Below the pieces are notes generated by a model. That model saw only the letters and a list, made by a program, of their open reading frames with translations, had not been told where the DNA came from and did no database searches. Of a stretch of DNA of 64,000 nucleotides, positions 34,298 through 44,646 are shown piece by piece. The stretch is from Pedococcus sp031456495 (GTDB lineage: Bacteria > Actinomycetota > Actinomycetes > Actinomycetales > Dermatophilaceae). The first letter of the stretch is position 1. Each line of letters opens with the position of its first letter. Position numbers and translations under genes: made by a program. The stretch spans positions 1,612,001-1,676,000 of the forward strand of contig NZ_JAVDUW010000001.1 of assembly GCF_031456495.1 (NCBI RefSeq). The letters run 5' to 3'.

Positions 34298-37200
34298 TCA
34301 CCATGTGATGCTGTCCTTCACGCCGCCCGTGCACGAGGCGGTGACGGTATGGCCTGAGTAGCCGTAGAAGTTGTCGCTCTCCTTGTAGTTGTTCGGCCCG
34401 AGCGTCAGGTTGTACCAGCCGCTGACCGACTGCCCGTCGGCGGTGAAGGAGCACGTGACGCGCGTGCCGCCGGGGTAGTTGGCGGTGCGCACCGCGATCC
34501 ACCGGCAGGCCGACGACGTGCAGGAACCGTTGCCGGTGTTGCAGGACCGCTGGCTGCAGGTCTGTCCCTTGAGGACGGTGACGCTCGGTTTCACCGGCGC
34601 CGCCTCGGCCTGCTGGGTCATGGTCAGCGCGTTGTTCGACCAGCCGGCGGCGGAGTAGGCGAAGACCTTCACGGTCCAGCTCTGGGAGTAGTTCCCCGTG
34701 AAGGAGATCGACGTCTTGGCCGAGCCGTAGACGGTGCCGTTGATCTTGACCTGGGTGATCGGCCGCCCGTTGGTCGGCAGCGACCACGAGAAGTTCACCG
34801 TCTTGCCCGAGGCCGAGTGCCGCCCGTTGTTCGGGGTCGGCGTCGGACCGTAGGGATGGATCGACACGGCGGTGGACCAGGGGCCGGCCCGGCCCGCGGT
34901 GTTGATGCCGCGCACCTTGAGGTTCTGCACCGACGTGCCGAGGTTGGCGTTCGTGGTGAGGTCAGGGGTCCGGGCGCCCTCGGGACAGGTGCACGTCACG
35001 ATCCCGCTGTTGCCACCGGACGACCACTCGACAGCCTTGTAGCCGTTGGCGTTGGACTCGCCCAGCACGACGCTGAACTGCGCCTTGTAGTTGGGCGAGT
35101 CCGTCCTGGCCTTGAGCCCCGTCGGCGTCGTCGGGAACCCGGTGGGCTTGATCGTCGACACGTTCGACTTAGGCGACTCGTTCGAGGCGCCGTTCGTGGC
35201 AGTGACCACGTAGCCGTAGGTCTCACCCGAGTAGCTCACACCGTTGTCGCGGAAGAACGTCGTCCCGGGTGAGGTGGTCCCCCGCTGGGTCCACGCGCCC
35301 GTGCCGGTGCGCCGGTAGATGGTGTAGCGCACGAGCGTCGGGCCGTTGGGCGCGACCGGGTTCCAGTTCACGTTGACGTAGCTGCTGGTGTCACCCGAGG
35401 CCGGGGCCGGGGTCGTCAGGGTCGGGGCACCGACGGCCTGCGGCGTGCCCGCGGACTGCAGGTCGGCGGAGGGCCCGTAGGGGCCGGCGCCGAGCCGGTT
35501 GACCGCGCGGACCGAGACCCGCTGGACGTGGTCGTTCGTCAGCCCGGCGATGCGGGCCGTGGTCGTCGGCACGGTGACGGTCGCCCGCTTGGCCACGCCG
35601 GTCGTCGTGTCGACCGCCTGCACCTGGTAGCTGCTGACCGGGCTGCCCTTGCGGGGCGGCTCGCTCCACCCGACGACGAGGTAGCCGTCGCCGCGGGACA
35701 CCATCTTCACGCCAGTGACCGGGTTGGGCAGGGTGTCGGGCTCGACCGGGGCCGACGGTCCCGCCCTCGGTCCCTCGCCCACGCCGTTGGTGGCGCTCAC
35801 CGAGAAGGTGTACTGCTCACCGTCGGTGAGGCCGCCCACGGTGCACGGCGAGGCCGAGCACGGCTGGGGGCCGGGTGCACCCGGGCCGGTGGTGTAGACG
35901 GTGTAGCCGGTGATCGGCGAGCCGCCGTCGAACGTCGGCGGGGTCCATGAGACCCGCGCGGTGCCGCCGTTGACGCGGTCGGCGGTCGCGGAGACCCCGC
36001 CCGGGGCGAGCGGCTTCCCGAGGACGCTGATGGTGCCGCGGCCCACGGCGTTGCGGCCGGGACCGTCGGAGACGGACACCTCCACGACGCCCTTGCCCGA
36101 GGAATCGGGTCCGGCAGTCACCGTGACCGTGCAGCCCGAGGCGCTCGCCGTGAGCTGCTTGCCACTGACGATGCGCGCGGCCCCGACGGTGCAGGACGGC
36201 TTGTCCAGCGGGGAGTCGAGGTAGCCGTGCAGGTCGACCGTCTGCGACGAGCCGGCCTTGAGCCCGTCGACGGAGAACGGCCGCACCCGCGGCGGCGGCG
36301 CCGTCTGCAGCGGGTTGCCCTGCTGGTCGACCGCGGCCTTGGCCGGGTCGGTGTCGAGGCCGAGCACCGTGACGCGGATGTACGAGGGCGAGCCGTTCTC
36401 GGGCTGCACCCGCACCCGCCCGTTCACGCTGCTCGGGGCGTCCCGACCGGCACGCAGCACGACCTCGCGGCCGCCCGTGCCCGACTGCTCGAGGTCGACG
36501 CCCCTGGACTCGGGGTCCCAGCTCGCCTGGTACTTCACCCGGTCCGCCGTGAGCCCCGGCGGCAGCCAGGCGTGGCACAGCGTCGGGATGTCGAGCGAGC
36601 GCGCCCGGCCCGCCGCGGTGAGGCTCACCGCGAAGTCCGGGCAGGTCAGCAGCGGCACCTTCGGCCCGATCTGGACCGGGATCGAGACGTATGCCGTGCG
36701 GGCGTCGTTCTGCTGGGAGTTCTCCTCGTCGGTCACCTCGAGCAGCACCGCCCCCGGGCCGACGTAGCCGTTGGACGACGTCAGGGTCAGGGTGTTGGGG
36801 CCGTCGTTCTGCACCTGCAGGTTCGCGGCGGGAGAGGAGCTGAGGGTGTCGGGGGTGGTGAGCGACACGACCCGGGCCCGCGGCGACTTCACGTAGTCGC
36901 CGATCGCGACCGTCTTGGTGGAGTCCTTGCCCATCTCGATCAGCGAGCCGTCGGCCACGAAGGGGGCGCCGTTGCTGCCCGTCGGCACGTAGATGAGCGC
37001 CATGGCCGTTTCGCCGTCGGCGTCCTCGATGACGTAGGGGACGGTGTGCGGGTGGTCCAGGACGCGGACCCGCACCTTGTTGCCCTCGACGACGCCCTCG
37101 GGCGACAGGGTGCGCACGATCCGCAGCTGGCTGTGGTCGCCGTCGACGTCGCGGTCGTTGGCGAGCGCGTCGACCAGGGTGGTCTGCTCGTCCGCCTTCG

Positions 37201-40200
37201 GCTTGGCGACGTCGTCGACCGCGACCGGCCGGTTCTTCCAACCCTTGACCGGGATGACTGCGATCGTCGAGCGCGACGGGTCGAACACGCCGTTGTCGAT
37301 GCCGTACGTCAGCCGGCGCGGGCCGTCCGCCACCGGCGGGACGGTCGTGCGGAAGGTGCTCGCCTTGGCGTCGATGCGCCACGTGGCCAGCTCGCCGGCC
37401 GGGTTGAGGTCCTTGTACGTGAGGTCGACGACGTCGCCCCGGGCGATGAGGTCGTTCTCGGTCGGGTCGATGGTGACGGTCTTCCCGGGCGCGGCCCGGA
37501 CCTCGTCCTCGACCGCGACCGGGGGCTGGGGGTCGCCGGGCTGGACGACACCGATCCGCACGAAGCCCGTGCTCTCGGCGCCGTACCGGTCGGCCACGCG
37601 GTAGTGCAGCACCTCGGTGCCGGCCGCCCGCGGGTACGCCTCGTACTTGATCGTCGAGGCGCCGAACCCGGTGACCCGGCCCAGCGACAGCTCGACCGGT
37701 CCGCCGTCCTCGCCCTCGATGCCCTGCACGGTGACGCTGTCGCCGTCCGGGTCGACCCCGGACGTGGGCACGGTGATGGTCAGCGGCTCGCCGGCGACGA
37801 CGCTGGCGGAGAAGCTGCGGGCGGTCGGGGCCTGGTTGGGGTTGGTCGGGCCGGGCGGCGGCTTGACCGTGACGGTGACCCGGGCCGACTGCTCCTTGCT
37901 CTTGTCGCCGATCGGATAGGCGCCGTACTCGATCGTGACGACCTTCTCGGCGGCGATCGGCTTGGTCGTGTCGGGCACGTACCGCAGCACGTTCCCGGAC
38001 GCGAACGCGTTCTGCGCCTCGCCGCCGAGGACCTTGACCGAGTCGGGGTCGAGCACGAGCGGCACGCCCTCGGCCATCGAGTCGTTGTCGAGGACCGGAA
38101 CGGTCACGGTGTCGCCGTAGCGGACCACCGCGGTGTCGTCCTGCACGATCGGCAGCGCGCTGTCGTCGGCCGGCCGCTGCGTGACCGTGAGCTCGCCGGT
38201 GGAGGCCTTGCGCCCGTCGCTGACGACGTACCGGACGGTGCCGGTGCGCGGCGCACTGCCGGTGAAGGGCTCGAGCGCCTCGACCCGCACCCAGCGCCCC
38301 TGGTAGATCGACGGCCGCAGCCAGTCGCTGTCCGCGTCGGTCGAGACGCTGCGGGTGACGAGCACGTCGGCCCGCGGCGAGTAGTCGTTGGCCAGCACGT
38401 CGGCCATGACCGGCGTCTGCTCACGCACGGTGGCCGAGTCGCCGTTGGCGACCGGCGGTGCGTCCGGGTCGGGGTTCTCGATGAGGTCGACCCGGATCCG
38501 GCCCGGCGCCACGCCCTGGCCCACCTGCGCGGCATACGTCAGCTGGTAGGTGCCCTTGGCGGAGCCGGTGATGGTCACGACACCGGTGTCGAGCTCGGTC
38601 TGCACGGTGAGCGAGCCCTGCGAGCGCACCTCGGTGGCCAGGCGCATCCGGGCGTCCGGCTCCTGCGGGTCGGCGCCGGCGATGTCGTTGCCGAGCGGCT
38701 CGATCTGCAGCGGCTTGCCGACGACGCCGCGCACGACGTCCGGCTGGGTGCCGGGCGCGCGGAACGTGGAGTCCTTGCCGAGCACGGTGAGGGTGACCTT
38801 GGCCTTGGTGCGCGCGCCGTGGTCGTCCTCGACGGTGTAGTCGACCGCCTCGGACCCGGCCTTCTGGCCGGCGCGCACGACGAGCCGGCCGAGGCCGTCG
38901 ACGAGGCTGCCGGAGTCGGTGGGTGCCACCGAGACCGGGTCGCACTCGGGGTCGCGCCAGTCGCCGAGGACCTGCAGCGGCAGACGTCCGCCGGCGACGA
39001 CGGGGTATGCCGTCGTGGCGATCTTCGCCTGCCCGTCGCGCAGGGTGGGGGGCGAGTTGACGGAGTCGTCGACCACGGTGACCGAGACCGTCGCCTGGGC
39101 GTGGGGCGCCGACGTGCCGTTGTTGACCTTGTAGGAGAAGGAGAACGACCGGGCCCCGGGCCTGGCCGGGACCGTGATGTCGATGCTCTGGCCGTCGCCG
39201 GCCACCGTCGTCGTCACGCCGGGGACGTTCGGCGTCGTCACCTCGTCGGGCGCGATGGCCAGGATGGAGCCCGCGCTGTCGGTGTCGTTGTCGAGGACGT
39301 GCAGCTTGGAGGTGCGCCCCGCCCGGACCTTGTAGGTGTCCGGCTCGGCCTTGGGCGGCTGCGGGGTGCTCGTGTCGTCGACGACGTTCTTGTCCTTGTT
39401 CATGGAGTTGTCGTCGGTCTGGCTCGGAGGGACGACCGAGTCCCAGTTGTCGACCTTGAGCGGCTTGGAGTCCAGGTCCCAGGCGTCGCCGGTGTCGAGG
39501 TCGTTGAGCACCACGAGGCCGTGGTTGGTGCGCAGGGACATGCCGTCGCGCAGCGGGACGTCGCCCGGCCGGGTCAGGGTGCCGGCGGAGGTCGCGTCGT
39601 CCTGGCCGCAGTTCACGCCGTAGTACGCCTCGGCCGTCCGGGCCCACGCGCCGTGGACGCACGACCCGAGCCGCAGCGGCCGGCTGACCATCGGCGACTC
39701 GGCCGCGCCGGTGGCGTTGGGCAGGCGGATGCCGCCCTGGTCGGGCTGGCCGCCGAGGCCGATGACGCGGACCTCGGTGGCCGTCTCGAGCGCGACCGAG
39801 TCCGCGGCCGGGCCGGCCTGCTGGAGCGCGGCGTACGCCAGCGAGCCGGTGCGCCGGACGCCGCCGGCCACGGGGGCGTCGAGGCCCTGGGCGAACAGCT
39901 GGTCGTCCACGGGGTCGTAGACGACCCAGCGGGTGCCGACCGCGGTGATGTCGACGGCGCTGGCCTGCAGCTTGACCCGCGAGGTGACCGGCTTGCCGAA
40001 GGAGTCGCCCGCCGCGGGGATCGTCACGACCGTGCCCGTGGCCGCGGACACGGCGTGCACGCCGCCCGTGACGTCGACTGTGACCGCGGCGACCGCCCCG
40101 ACCTTGGCGATCGGGTCGCCGGTCGTCGACAGGTCGAGGCCCTGCAGCGGCCCGGACGTGCCGACGCGCTGCGCCCAGACCTTGCCCGAGGTCGGGTCGA

Positions 40201-40627
40201 CCATCGCGACGGTGCCGCCGCGCAGGTCGACGGTGGAGGGGACGTACTCGTTCGCGACCCGCTTGGCCCGGCTCGGGTAGGAGACCGCCGCCGAGGAGTC
40301 GAGCCGCCCCGTCTGGGGGTCGATCGGCAGGAGCTGGTTGGTCGCGAGGCTGACACCGAGGACGGCGGACCCGTCCTGCAGGACGTCGAGGCCCGAGCCG
40401 GGCGTGACGTTGGCCTGCACGCCGGCGTCGAACTGCTTGGCGGCCTTGTTCATCCGCGCGAACTGGGCGTGGTTCGTCGCCGAGACCCACACGCCGCCGT
40501 CGTTGAGGTCGGCCTCGTGGACCGTCTCCCCCTTGGACTGCACGGCGAAGAAGGTCAGGCTGGCAGCCGCCAGCGCGACCACGACCCCCGACGCGATGCC
40601 CGCCCTCCGGTGGAACACCGGGCTCAT
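34298..40627 (-). CDS. Giant membrane-anchored Ig/Fn3 multi-domain surface protein
   Basis: 2109 residues. A short cytoplasmic tail and one helix (SGVVVALAAASLTFFAV, about 13-29) anchor a long extracellular part: a propeller-like N-terminal region (about 35-420); successive Ig/cadherin-like repeats of about 100 residues with VLDNDTD, VLANDYSP, VLDNDSM, PTENDLI and ALANDRDVDGD signatures (about 430-1250); a further beta-rich region; at least five Fn3 domains (about 1530-2000); and a Cys-rich terminal domain with six cysteines (about 2015-2109). No LPXTG or second helix is seen. Starts 2 bp after the FHA-HTH gene. Likely a surface or periplasm-spanning adhesin or scaffold whose assembly depends on the MoxR-DUF58-transglutaminase genes after it. 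Confidence 0.88.
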   Translation of the reverse strand: MSPVFHRRAGIASGVVVALAAASLTFFAVQSKGETVHEADLNDGGVWVSATNHAQFARMNKAAKQFDAGVQANVTPGSGLDVLQDGSAVLGVSLATNQLLPIDPQTGRLDSSAAVSYPSRAKRVANEYVPSTVDLRGGTVAMVDPTSGKVWAQRVGTSGPLQGLDLSTTGDPIAKVGAVAAVTVDVTGGVHAVSAATGTVVTIPAAGDSFGKPVTSRVKLQASAVDITAVGTRWVVYDPVDDQLFAQGLDAPVAGGVRRTGSLAYAALQQAGPAADSVALETATEVRVIGLGGQPDQGGIRLPNATGAAESPMVSRPLRLGSCVHGAWARTAEAYYGVNCGQDDATSAGTLTRPGDVPLRDGMSLRTNHGLVVLNDLDTGDAWDLDSKPLKVDNWDSVVPPSQTDDNSMNKDKNVVDDTSTPQPPKAEPDTYKVRAGRTSKLHVLDNDTDSAGSILAIAPDEVTTPNVPGVTTTVAGDGQSIDITVPARPGARSFSFSYKVNNGTSAPHAQATVSVTVVDDSVNSPPTLRDGQAKIATTAYPVVAGGRLPLQVLGDWRDPECDPVSVAPTDSGSLVDGLGRLVVRAGQKAGSEAVDYTVEDDHGARTKAKVTLTVLGKDSTFRAPGTQPDVVRGVVGKPLQIEPLGNDIAGADPQEPDARMRLATEVRSQGSLTVQTELDTGVVTITGSAKGTYQLTYAAQVGQGVAPGRIRVDLIENPDPDAPPVANGDSATVREQTPVMADVLANDYSPRADVLVTRSVSTDADSDWLRPSIYQGRWVRVEALEPFTGSAPRTGTVRYVVSDGRKASTGELTVTQRPADDSALPIVQDDTAVVRYGDTVTVPVLDNDSMAEGVPLVLDPDSVKVLGGEAQNAFASGNVLRYVPDTTKPIAAEKVVTIEYGAYPIGDKSKEQSARVTVTVKPPPGPTNPNQAPTARSFSASVVAGEPLTITVPTSGVDPDGDSVTVQGIEGEDGGPVELSLGRVTGFGASTIKYEAYPRAAGTEVLHYRVADRYGAESTGFVRIGVVQPGDPQPPVAVEDEVRAAPGKTVTIDPTENDLIARGDVVDLTYKDLNPAGELATWRIDAKASTFRTTVPPVADGPRRLTYGIDNGVFDPSRSTIAVIPVKGWKNRPVAVDDVAKPKADEQTTLVDALANDRDVDGDHSQLRIVRTLSPEGVVEGNKVRVRVLDHPHTVPYVIEDADGETAMALIYVPTGSNGAPFVADGSLIEMGKDSTKTVAIGDYVKSPRARVVSLTTPDTLSSSPAANLQVQNDGPNTLTLTSSNGYVGPGAVLLEVTDEENSQQNDARTAYVSIPVQIGPKVPLLTCPDFAVSLTAAGRARSLDIPTLCHAWLPPGLTADRVKYQASWDPESRGVDLEQSGTGGREVVLRAGRDAPSSVNGRVRVQPENGSPSYIRVTVLGLDTDPAKAAVDQQGNPLQTAPPPRVRPFSVDGLKAGSSQTVDLHGYLDSPLDKPSCTVGAARIVSGKQLTASASGCTVTVTAGPDSSGKGVVEVSVSDGPGRNAVGRGTISVLGKPLAPGGVSATADRVNGGTARVSWTPPTFDGGSPITGYTVYTTGPGAPGPQPCSASPCTVGGLTDGEQYTFSVSATNGVGEGPRAGPSAPVEPDTLPNPVTGVKMVSRGDGYLVVGWSEPPRKGSPVSSYQVQAVDTTTGVAKRATVTVPTTTARIAGLTNDHVQRVSVRAVNRLGAGPYGPSADLQSAGTPQAVGAPTLTTPAPASGDTSSYVNVNWNPVAPNGPTLVRYTIYRRTGTGAWTQRGTTSPGTTFFRDNGVSYSGETYGYVVTATNGASNESPKSNVSTIKPTGFPTTPTGLKARTDSPNYKAQFSVVLGESNANGYKAVEWSSGGNSGIVTCTCPEGARTPDLTTNANLGTSVQNLKVRGINTAGRAGPWSTAVSIHPYGPTPTPNNGRHSASGKTVNFSWSLPTNGRPITQVKINGTVYGSAKTSISFTGNYSQSWTVKVFAYSAAGWSNNALTMTQQAEAAPVKPSVTVLKGQTCSQRSCNTGNGSCTSSACRWIAVRTANYPGGTRVTCSFTADGQSVSGWYNLTLGPNNYKESDNFYGYSGHTVTASCTGGVKDSITW

Positions 40628-40629
40628 GA

Positions 40630-41370
40630 CTACTTCCCCCCAGGTCCTTCACTGTCGATCGCGTCGAGGAGCACGAGGTCCGCCTCCGTCACCAGACGGG
40701 TCGACAGCGCGTGCTCGACGAGCCTGGCCTTCCGATTGCTCGCGAGCTTCCCCGGGCCCCCGTGCAGTCCACGAGTACCAGCATCTGCGAGCTTTTGACA
40801 CACGTTGTCCAGCTTTCGGTTGAACTTCGTGACCTTCCACCCCAGCCGCGCCGCCGCGTCCGCCGACGACGGGATCTGGCCGGGACCGGCATACGACCGG
40901 CGCAGCAGGGGCTCCGCCAGGGCGACGATCAGCAGCTTCTGGTCGGGGGTGAAGGTCACCCGCCCGACCGTCGTCTCGCCGGTGGCGGCGTCCTCCTCGA
41001 GCGCCTCGGTGCCGGTCGAGGTGAAGGCGGGGCTGCCGACGACGACGTCGAAGTCGTAGGTCGTCGGGCCGGCGGTGAACCAGACCGTGAACCGCTCGAG
41101 TGCCAGCGGGATCCGCGCGCCGGGGTTGAGCCAGGCCTGGAACAGGCCCTTCTTGTCGGCGACGGTCGCGGTGAGCGTCGTGCCGACGTTGCTCAGCCAC
41201 CACAGGCCGCCGTCGTGGACGACCTGCAGGAAGCTGCGGTGCAGGAACGGGTTGTCGTCGATCTCGACGTCGCCGGTGCGCCCGATGGTCAGCGGCGTGC
41301 CCGGTACGGCGACGAACTCCTCGCCGCAGAACTCGACCGTCACCGTGCCCGCGTCCACCGCCGCGCTCAC
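40630..41370 (-). CDS. FHA-domain protein with C-terminal helix-turn-helix-like region
   Basis: 246 residues from GTG 41370, overlapping the kinase stop by 4 bp. The N-terminal FHA fold shows TIGRTGDVEIDDNPFLHRSFLQVVHDGGLWWLSNVG, with Arg, Ser/His and Asn in the phosphothreonine-binding positions in degenerate form. The C-terminal third (IPSSADAAARLGWKVTKFNR, then KLDNVCQKLADAG) has the spacing of a winged-helix DNA-binding unit. It could link kinase phosphorylation to transcription or act as an adaptor for the giant surface protein next to it. Ends with TAG, 2 bp before the next ATG. Confidence 0.78.
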   Translation of the reverse strand: MSAAVDAGTVTVEFCGEEFVAVPGTPLTIGRTGDVEIDDNPFLHRSFLQVVHDGGLWWLSNVGTTLTATVADKKGLFQAWLNPGARIPLALERFTVWFTAGPTTYDFDVVVGSPAFTSTGTEALEEDAATGETTVGRVTFTPDQKLLIVALAEPLLRRSYAGPGQIPSSADAAARLGWKVTKFNRKLDNVCQKLADAGTRGLHGGPGKLASNRKARLVEHALSTRLVTEADLVLLDAIDSEGPGGK

Positions 41371-42968
41371 TTCGCCACCGCGCAGACCGGGGTCGAGTAG
41401 TCCGAGGCCGCGCCGTTGCGGTTGGTCTTCACCTGGGCACACACCTGGGTTCCCGCCTTCGCTGAGATGGTCGTGGTCGCCGAGTCGAGGGGTCCGCGGT
41501 CCCGGGCCTGCGCCAGGGCGGAGGTGTCCGCGCCGGAGCGGACGAAGAACCGGTCCTGCTTCTGCGGCGCGAGGTAGGTCCACGTGAGCCGCACGCCCTT
41601 GGCCACCCCGGTCGCCTCCACGCGCGGGGCGTCGGGGACGTCGAGGGCCACGTCACCGGTCTGGCTCGCCGCCGTGGTCGGGGAGTCGGTCGCCGTGTCG
41701 TCGCCACCGCGACCCCCGAAGAGGAACGAGAAGAGGGCGAAGAGCGCGACCGCGCCGACCGCGAGGGCCGCGAACGTCACCGCCGGGTTGCGCGTCGGCG
41801 CGGGGGCCGGCGCCTCGGGCGCGGTGAGGGTGCTCGTGCCGAGCCGGTCGCGGCTGACCGTCCCCTCCGGGACGTCGCCGGGGACCGGCCTGCGCTCGTA
41901 TGCCGCGTGCGTGCCGGGCGCGGTCGAGACGCCCTGCGCGCCGGTGACCGCGTGCGTCCCCCCGACCGAGCGGACCGGCCGGGGCGGGACGACCGGGACC
42001 TGCCCCTGCACGGCCTGGGGCGCGCGCACGCGGGTGCGGTCGCCGTCGCCACCGTCGGGGCCGCCGGACTGGTCGGCGAGGGTGGTCTGGCCCTGCTCGT
42101 CGAGGACGACGATGGCCGAGCGGGCGAACCGCTGCTCCTGCTCGATCTCCTGCAGGGACCGCGCGAAGGCGAGGGCCGACTGCGGACGGGCGTCGGGGTC
42201 CTTGGCCATCGCCTGGGCGAGTAGCCGCTCGAGCGAGGCGGGCACGTCGGCGCGGCCGGTCGCCGGCACGGGGCTGGTGCGGATCCGGGGCATGAGCCCG
42301 TAGGCGGAGTTGTCGCCGCCGGGGATCTCGAACGGCGAGCGCCCGACGAGCAGCTGCCACAGCGTGGCCGCGAGCGAGTAGACGTCGGAGCGGACGTCAC
42401 CGCTGGACTGGCCGAACAGCACCTCCGGCGGCGCCCACGGCACGCTGACGCCGACGTCGTCGTCGTCGTCCTCGGCGGCGCCGTGGCCGAGCTGGCCGGC
42501 GATGCCGAAGTCGGTGAGGCCCGGGGCGCCGTACTGGCTGACCAGGACGTTGGCCGGCTTGATGTCACGGTGGGTGATGCCCGCCCGGTGGGCCGTCTCG
42601 ACCGCGCTGGCCAGCTGGATGCCGGTGCGCAGGACCTCCTCGACCGACAGCCGTTCGCTGCGCGAGCGCATCGCGAGGTTCGGCGGCGGGTAGTACTTCA
42701 TGACGAGGTACGGCCGGCCGTCGGCCGAGCTGCCGGACCGGAAGACCTGCACGATGTAGGGGTGGTCGGCGAGCTGGGCCATGGTGTCGGCCTCGTCGCG
42801 GAACTGGCGGCGGATCGCGTCGGTGATGCCCTCGCCCTTGAGCACCTTCACCGCCACCCGCATCCGGGGCGCCTGCTGCTCGTAGAGGTACACGTCGGCA
42901 TACCCGCCGGAGCCGATGCGCTCGCGGTAGACCAGGCCCTCGAGCTCGGGCGGCGTGGCAGTGCTCAC
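41367..42968 (-). CDS. Transmembrane Ser/Thr protein kinase, PknB-like
   Basis: 533 residues from GTG 42968. Active Hanks-type kinase: G-loop RIGSGGYADVYLY, Lys41 in VAVKVLK, THRDIKPANVLV, TDFGIAGQL and PWAPPE. A disordered linker precedes one helix (about 395-418, AALAVGAVALFALFSFLFGG), then a compact extracellular domain of about 110 residues that reads as Fn3-like (PRVEATGVAKGVRLTWTYL) with two cysteines, not PASTA repeats. It should sense an envelope state and phosphorylate the two FHA proteins encoded on either side, opposed by the PP2C two genes upstream. Both junctions are GTGA overlaps. Confidence 0.93.
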   Translation of the reverse strand: MSTATPPELEGLVYRERIGSGGYADVYLYEQQAPRMRVAVKVLKGEGITDAIRRQFRDEADTMAQLADHPYIVQVFRSGSSADGRPYLVMKYYPPPNLAMRSRSERLSVEEVLRTGIQLASAVETAHRAGITHRDIKPANVLVSQYGAPGLTDFGIAGQLGHGAAEDDDDDVGVSVPWAPPEVLFGQSSGDVRSDVYSLAATLWQLLVGRSPFEIPGGDNSAYGLMPRIRTSPVPATGRADVPASLERLLAQAMAKDPDARPQSALAFARSLQEIEQEQRFARSAIVVLDEQGQTTLADQSGGPDGGDGDRTRVRAPQAVQGQVPVVPPRPVRSVGGTHAVTGAQGVSTAPGTHAAYERRPVPGDVPEGTVSRDRLGTSTLTAPEAPAPAPTRNPAVTFAALAVGAVALFALFSFLFGGRGGDDTATDSPTTAASQTGDVALDVPDAPRVEATGVAKGVRLTWTYLAPQKQDRFFVRSGADTSALAQARDRGPLDSATTTISAKAGTQVCAQVKTNRNGAASDYSTPVCAVAK

Positions 42969-44646
42969 GCGCGCACCTCGTAGGTGAAGGTGACCTCGTC
43001 GGCCATGCCGACGACGGTGCCGGGCTCGATCACCTGGCTGTCGCTGGGCCGCAGGCGGACCGGCTGCTGCCCGGGCAGGGTGATCGTGGTGCCGTTGGTC
43101 GACCCGAGGTCGCGGACCAGGACGTGCCACCCCTCGAGGACGACCTCGACGTGGTTGCGCGAGATGTCGTTCTCCGCGCTGACGACCCGCACGAGGTGCG
43201 GCCGGTCGGCGGCGGGCAGGTCGGCGTTGAGCTTCGGCGCCCGGCCGAGCAGGACGCCCCGGTCGAGGGTGACGACGTCGCCGCTGGACAGGCGGATCGT
43301 TCCGAGCGGCGGCCGGGGCGTCTGGAACGGCTGCTGCGGCGGGATCTCGCGGTCGCACACGCGGCAGGTGACGGCGTGCGGTGGGCTCGGGTGGCCTGCC
43401 GGGCACAGGACCGCCAGCACGATCGGGCCGCGCGGGATCGAGCCGGTGGCGGTCACGGGCAGGCTCGCCCGGTCGACCGTGGCCTCCTCGGGCTGCACCG
43501 GCGCCGGGGCGGGAGCCGCCGGCGGCGCGGACGCGGGAGGGACGGGCCCCGGCACGGGCTCCGACGCCGACGGCAGCGGGGGCAGGGCGCCCCAGCCGGT
43601 CGGTGCCGCGGGCGGCTGCTCGGCGGGGCGCGCAGGAGCCGGCTCCTCAACGGGGCGCGCAGGAGCCGGCTCCTCAACGGGGCGCGCAGGAGCCGGCTCC
43701 TCAACGGGGCGCGCAGGAGCCGGCCGCTCGGTCGACGGCGTGGGGTCGGGGACGGGGCCCGACGTCTGCTCCGGCGGCGGGACGTTGCTGCCGCCCCGGC
43801 GCCACGGGACCGACTCGATCAGGCCGCTGCCGCTGCCCGAGCTCTCCCGGGACCCGGCGCCGGCGGCCGCGCCCGCCGAGGGGGTGGACCCGGACGGTCC
43901 CGACGTGGCGGGCCGGGACCCGGCTGAACCGGGAACCTCCGGGGCGGCCGGCCGGCCCTGCTGGGTGTGCTGCGGCGGCGGGAGGGTGTGGGCGGAGGAC
44001 TCGTCGAGGCCGCCGGCCTCCTCCATCGGCGCCCGGCCGATGGGCGGCTCGGAGAGCGAGCCGGTGTCGTGGTTGCCCAGGAAGGGCGGCGTGCCGGTCG
44101 AGCCGGGTGCGCCGAACAGGTAGTCGTAGCCCGGCACGTCCTGCACCTCGGGCTGGTCGCGGTCGGGCGCCTGCTGCTCGCGGGGCGGGCCGCCGCGGCG
44201 CAGCCGGGCCGGCAGCTGCCAGCCCCTGACCGCGCCCGGGCGGTCGAGCTCGCCGTCGGGCAGGCCCTCGGGCTCGGGCTCGGGCAGCGGCTCGCCGGAG
44301 TGCAGCACCACCTCGGAGGCGCCGGCCGGGGCGTCCTCATCGGTCCACGGGCCGCGCCCGGCGCGGACCTCCACGTCGCCGTCGGGACCGGACACCACGG
44401 CATACGCGGTGCCGCGGGCGACCACGCGCACGGGGTCGCCGTCGAGCACGGCCACGAAGTCGGGTGCCCGGCGCAGGCCCTCGGCCGACAGGGCGTCGAG
44501 GACGTCGTCGAGGTCGCCGGTGTGGACGGCCTCGGCGACCCGCTTGACCACGTCGTCGGACTCGACGCCGCGCACGAGGGCGGACACGCCGCCAGCCGAG
44601 ATGGCGGACCATCCCGGCTGGTCGGGGGCGGAGAACCGGACCTCGC

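Noticed and set aside
36227..40798. A very long open frame (over 1500 codons) on the plus strand opposite the giant surface protein
   Set aside because: Its composition (His/Arg/Val/Asp-rich, no domains) is the usual antisense artefact of GC-rich DNA; the minus strand encodes recognisable Ig and Fn3 domains.
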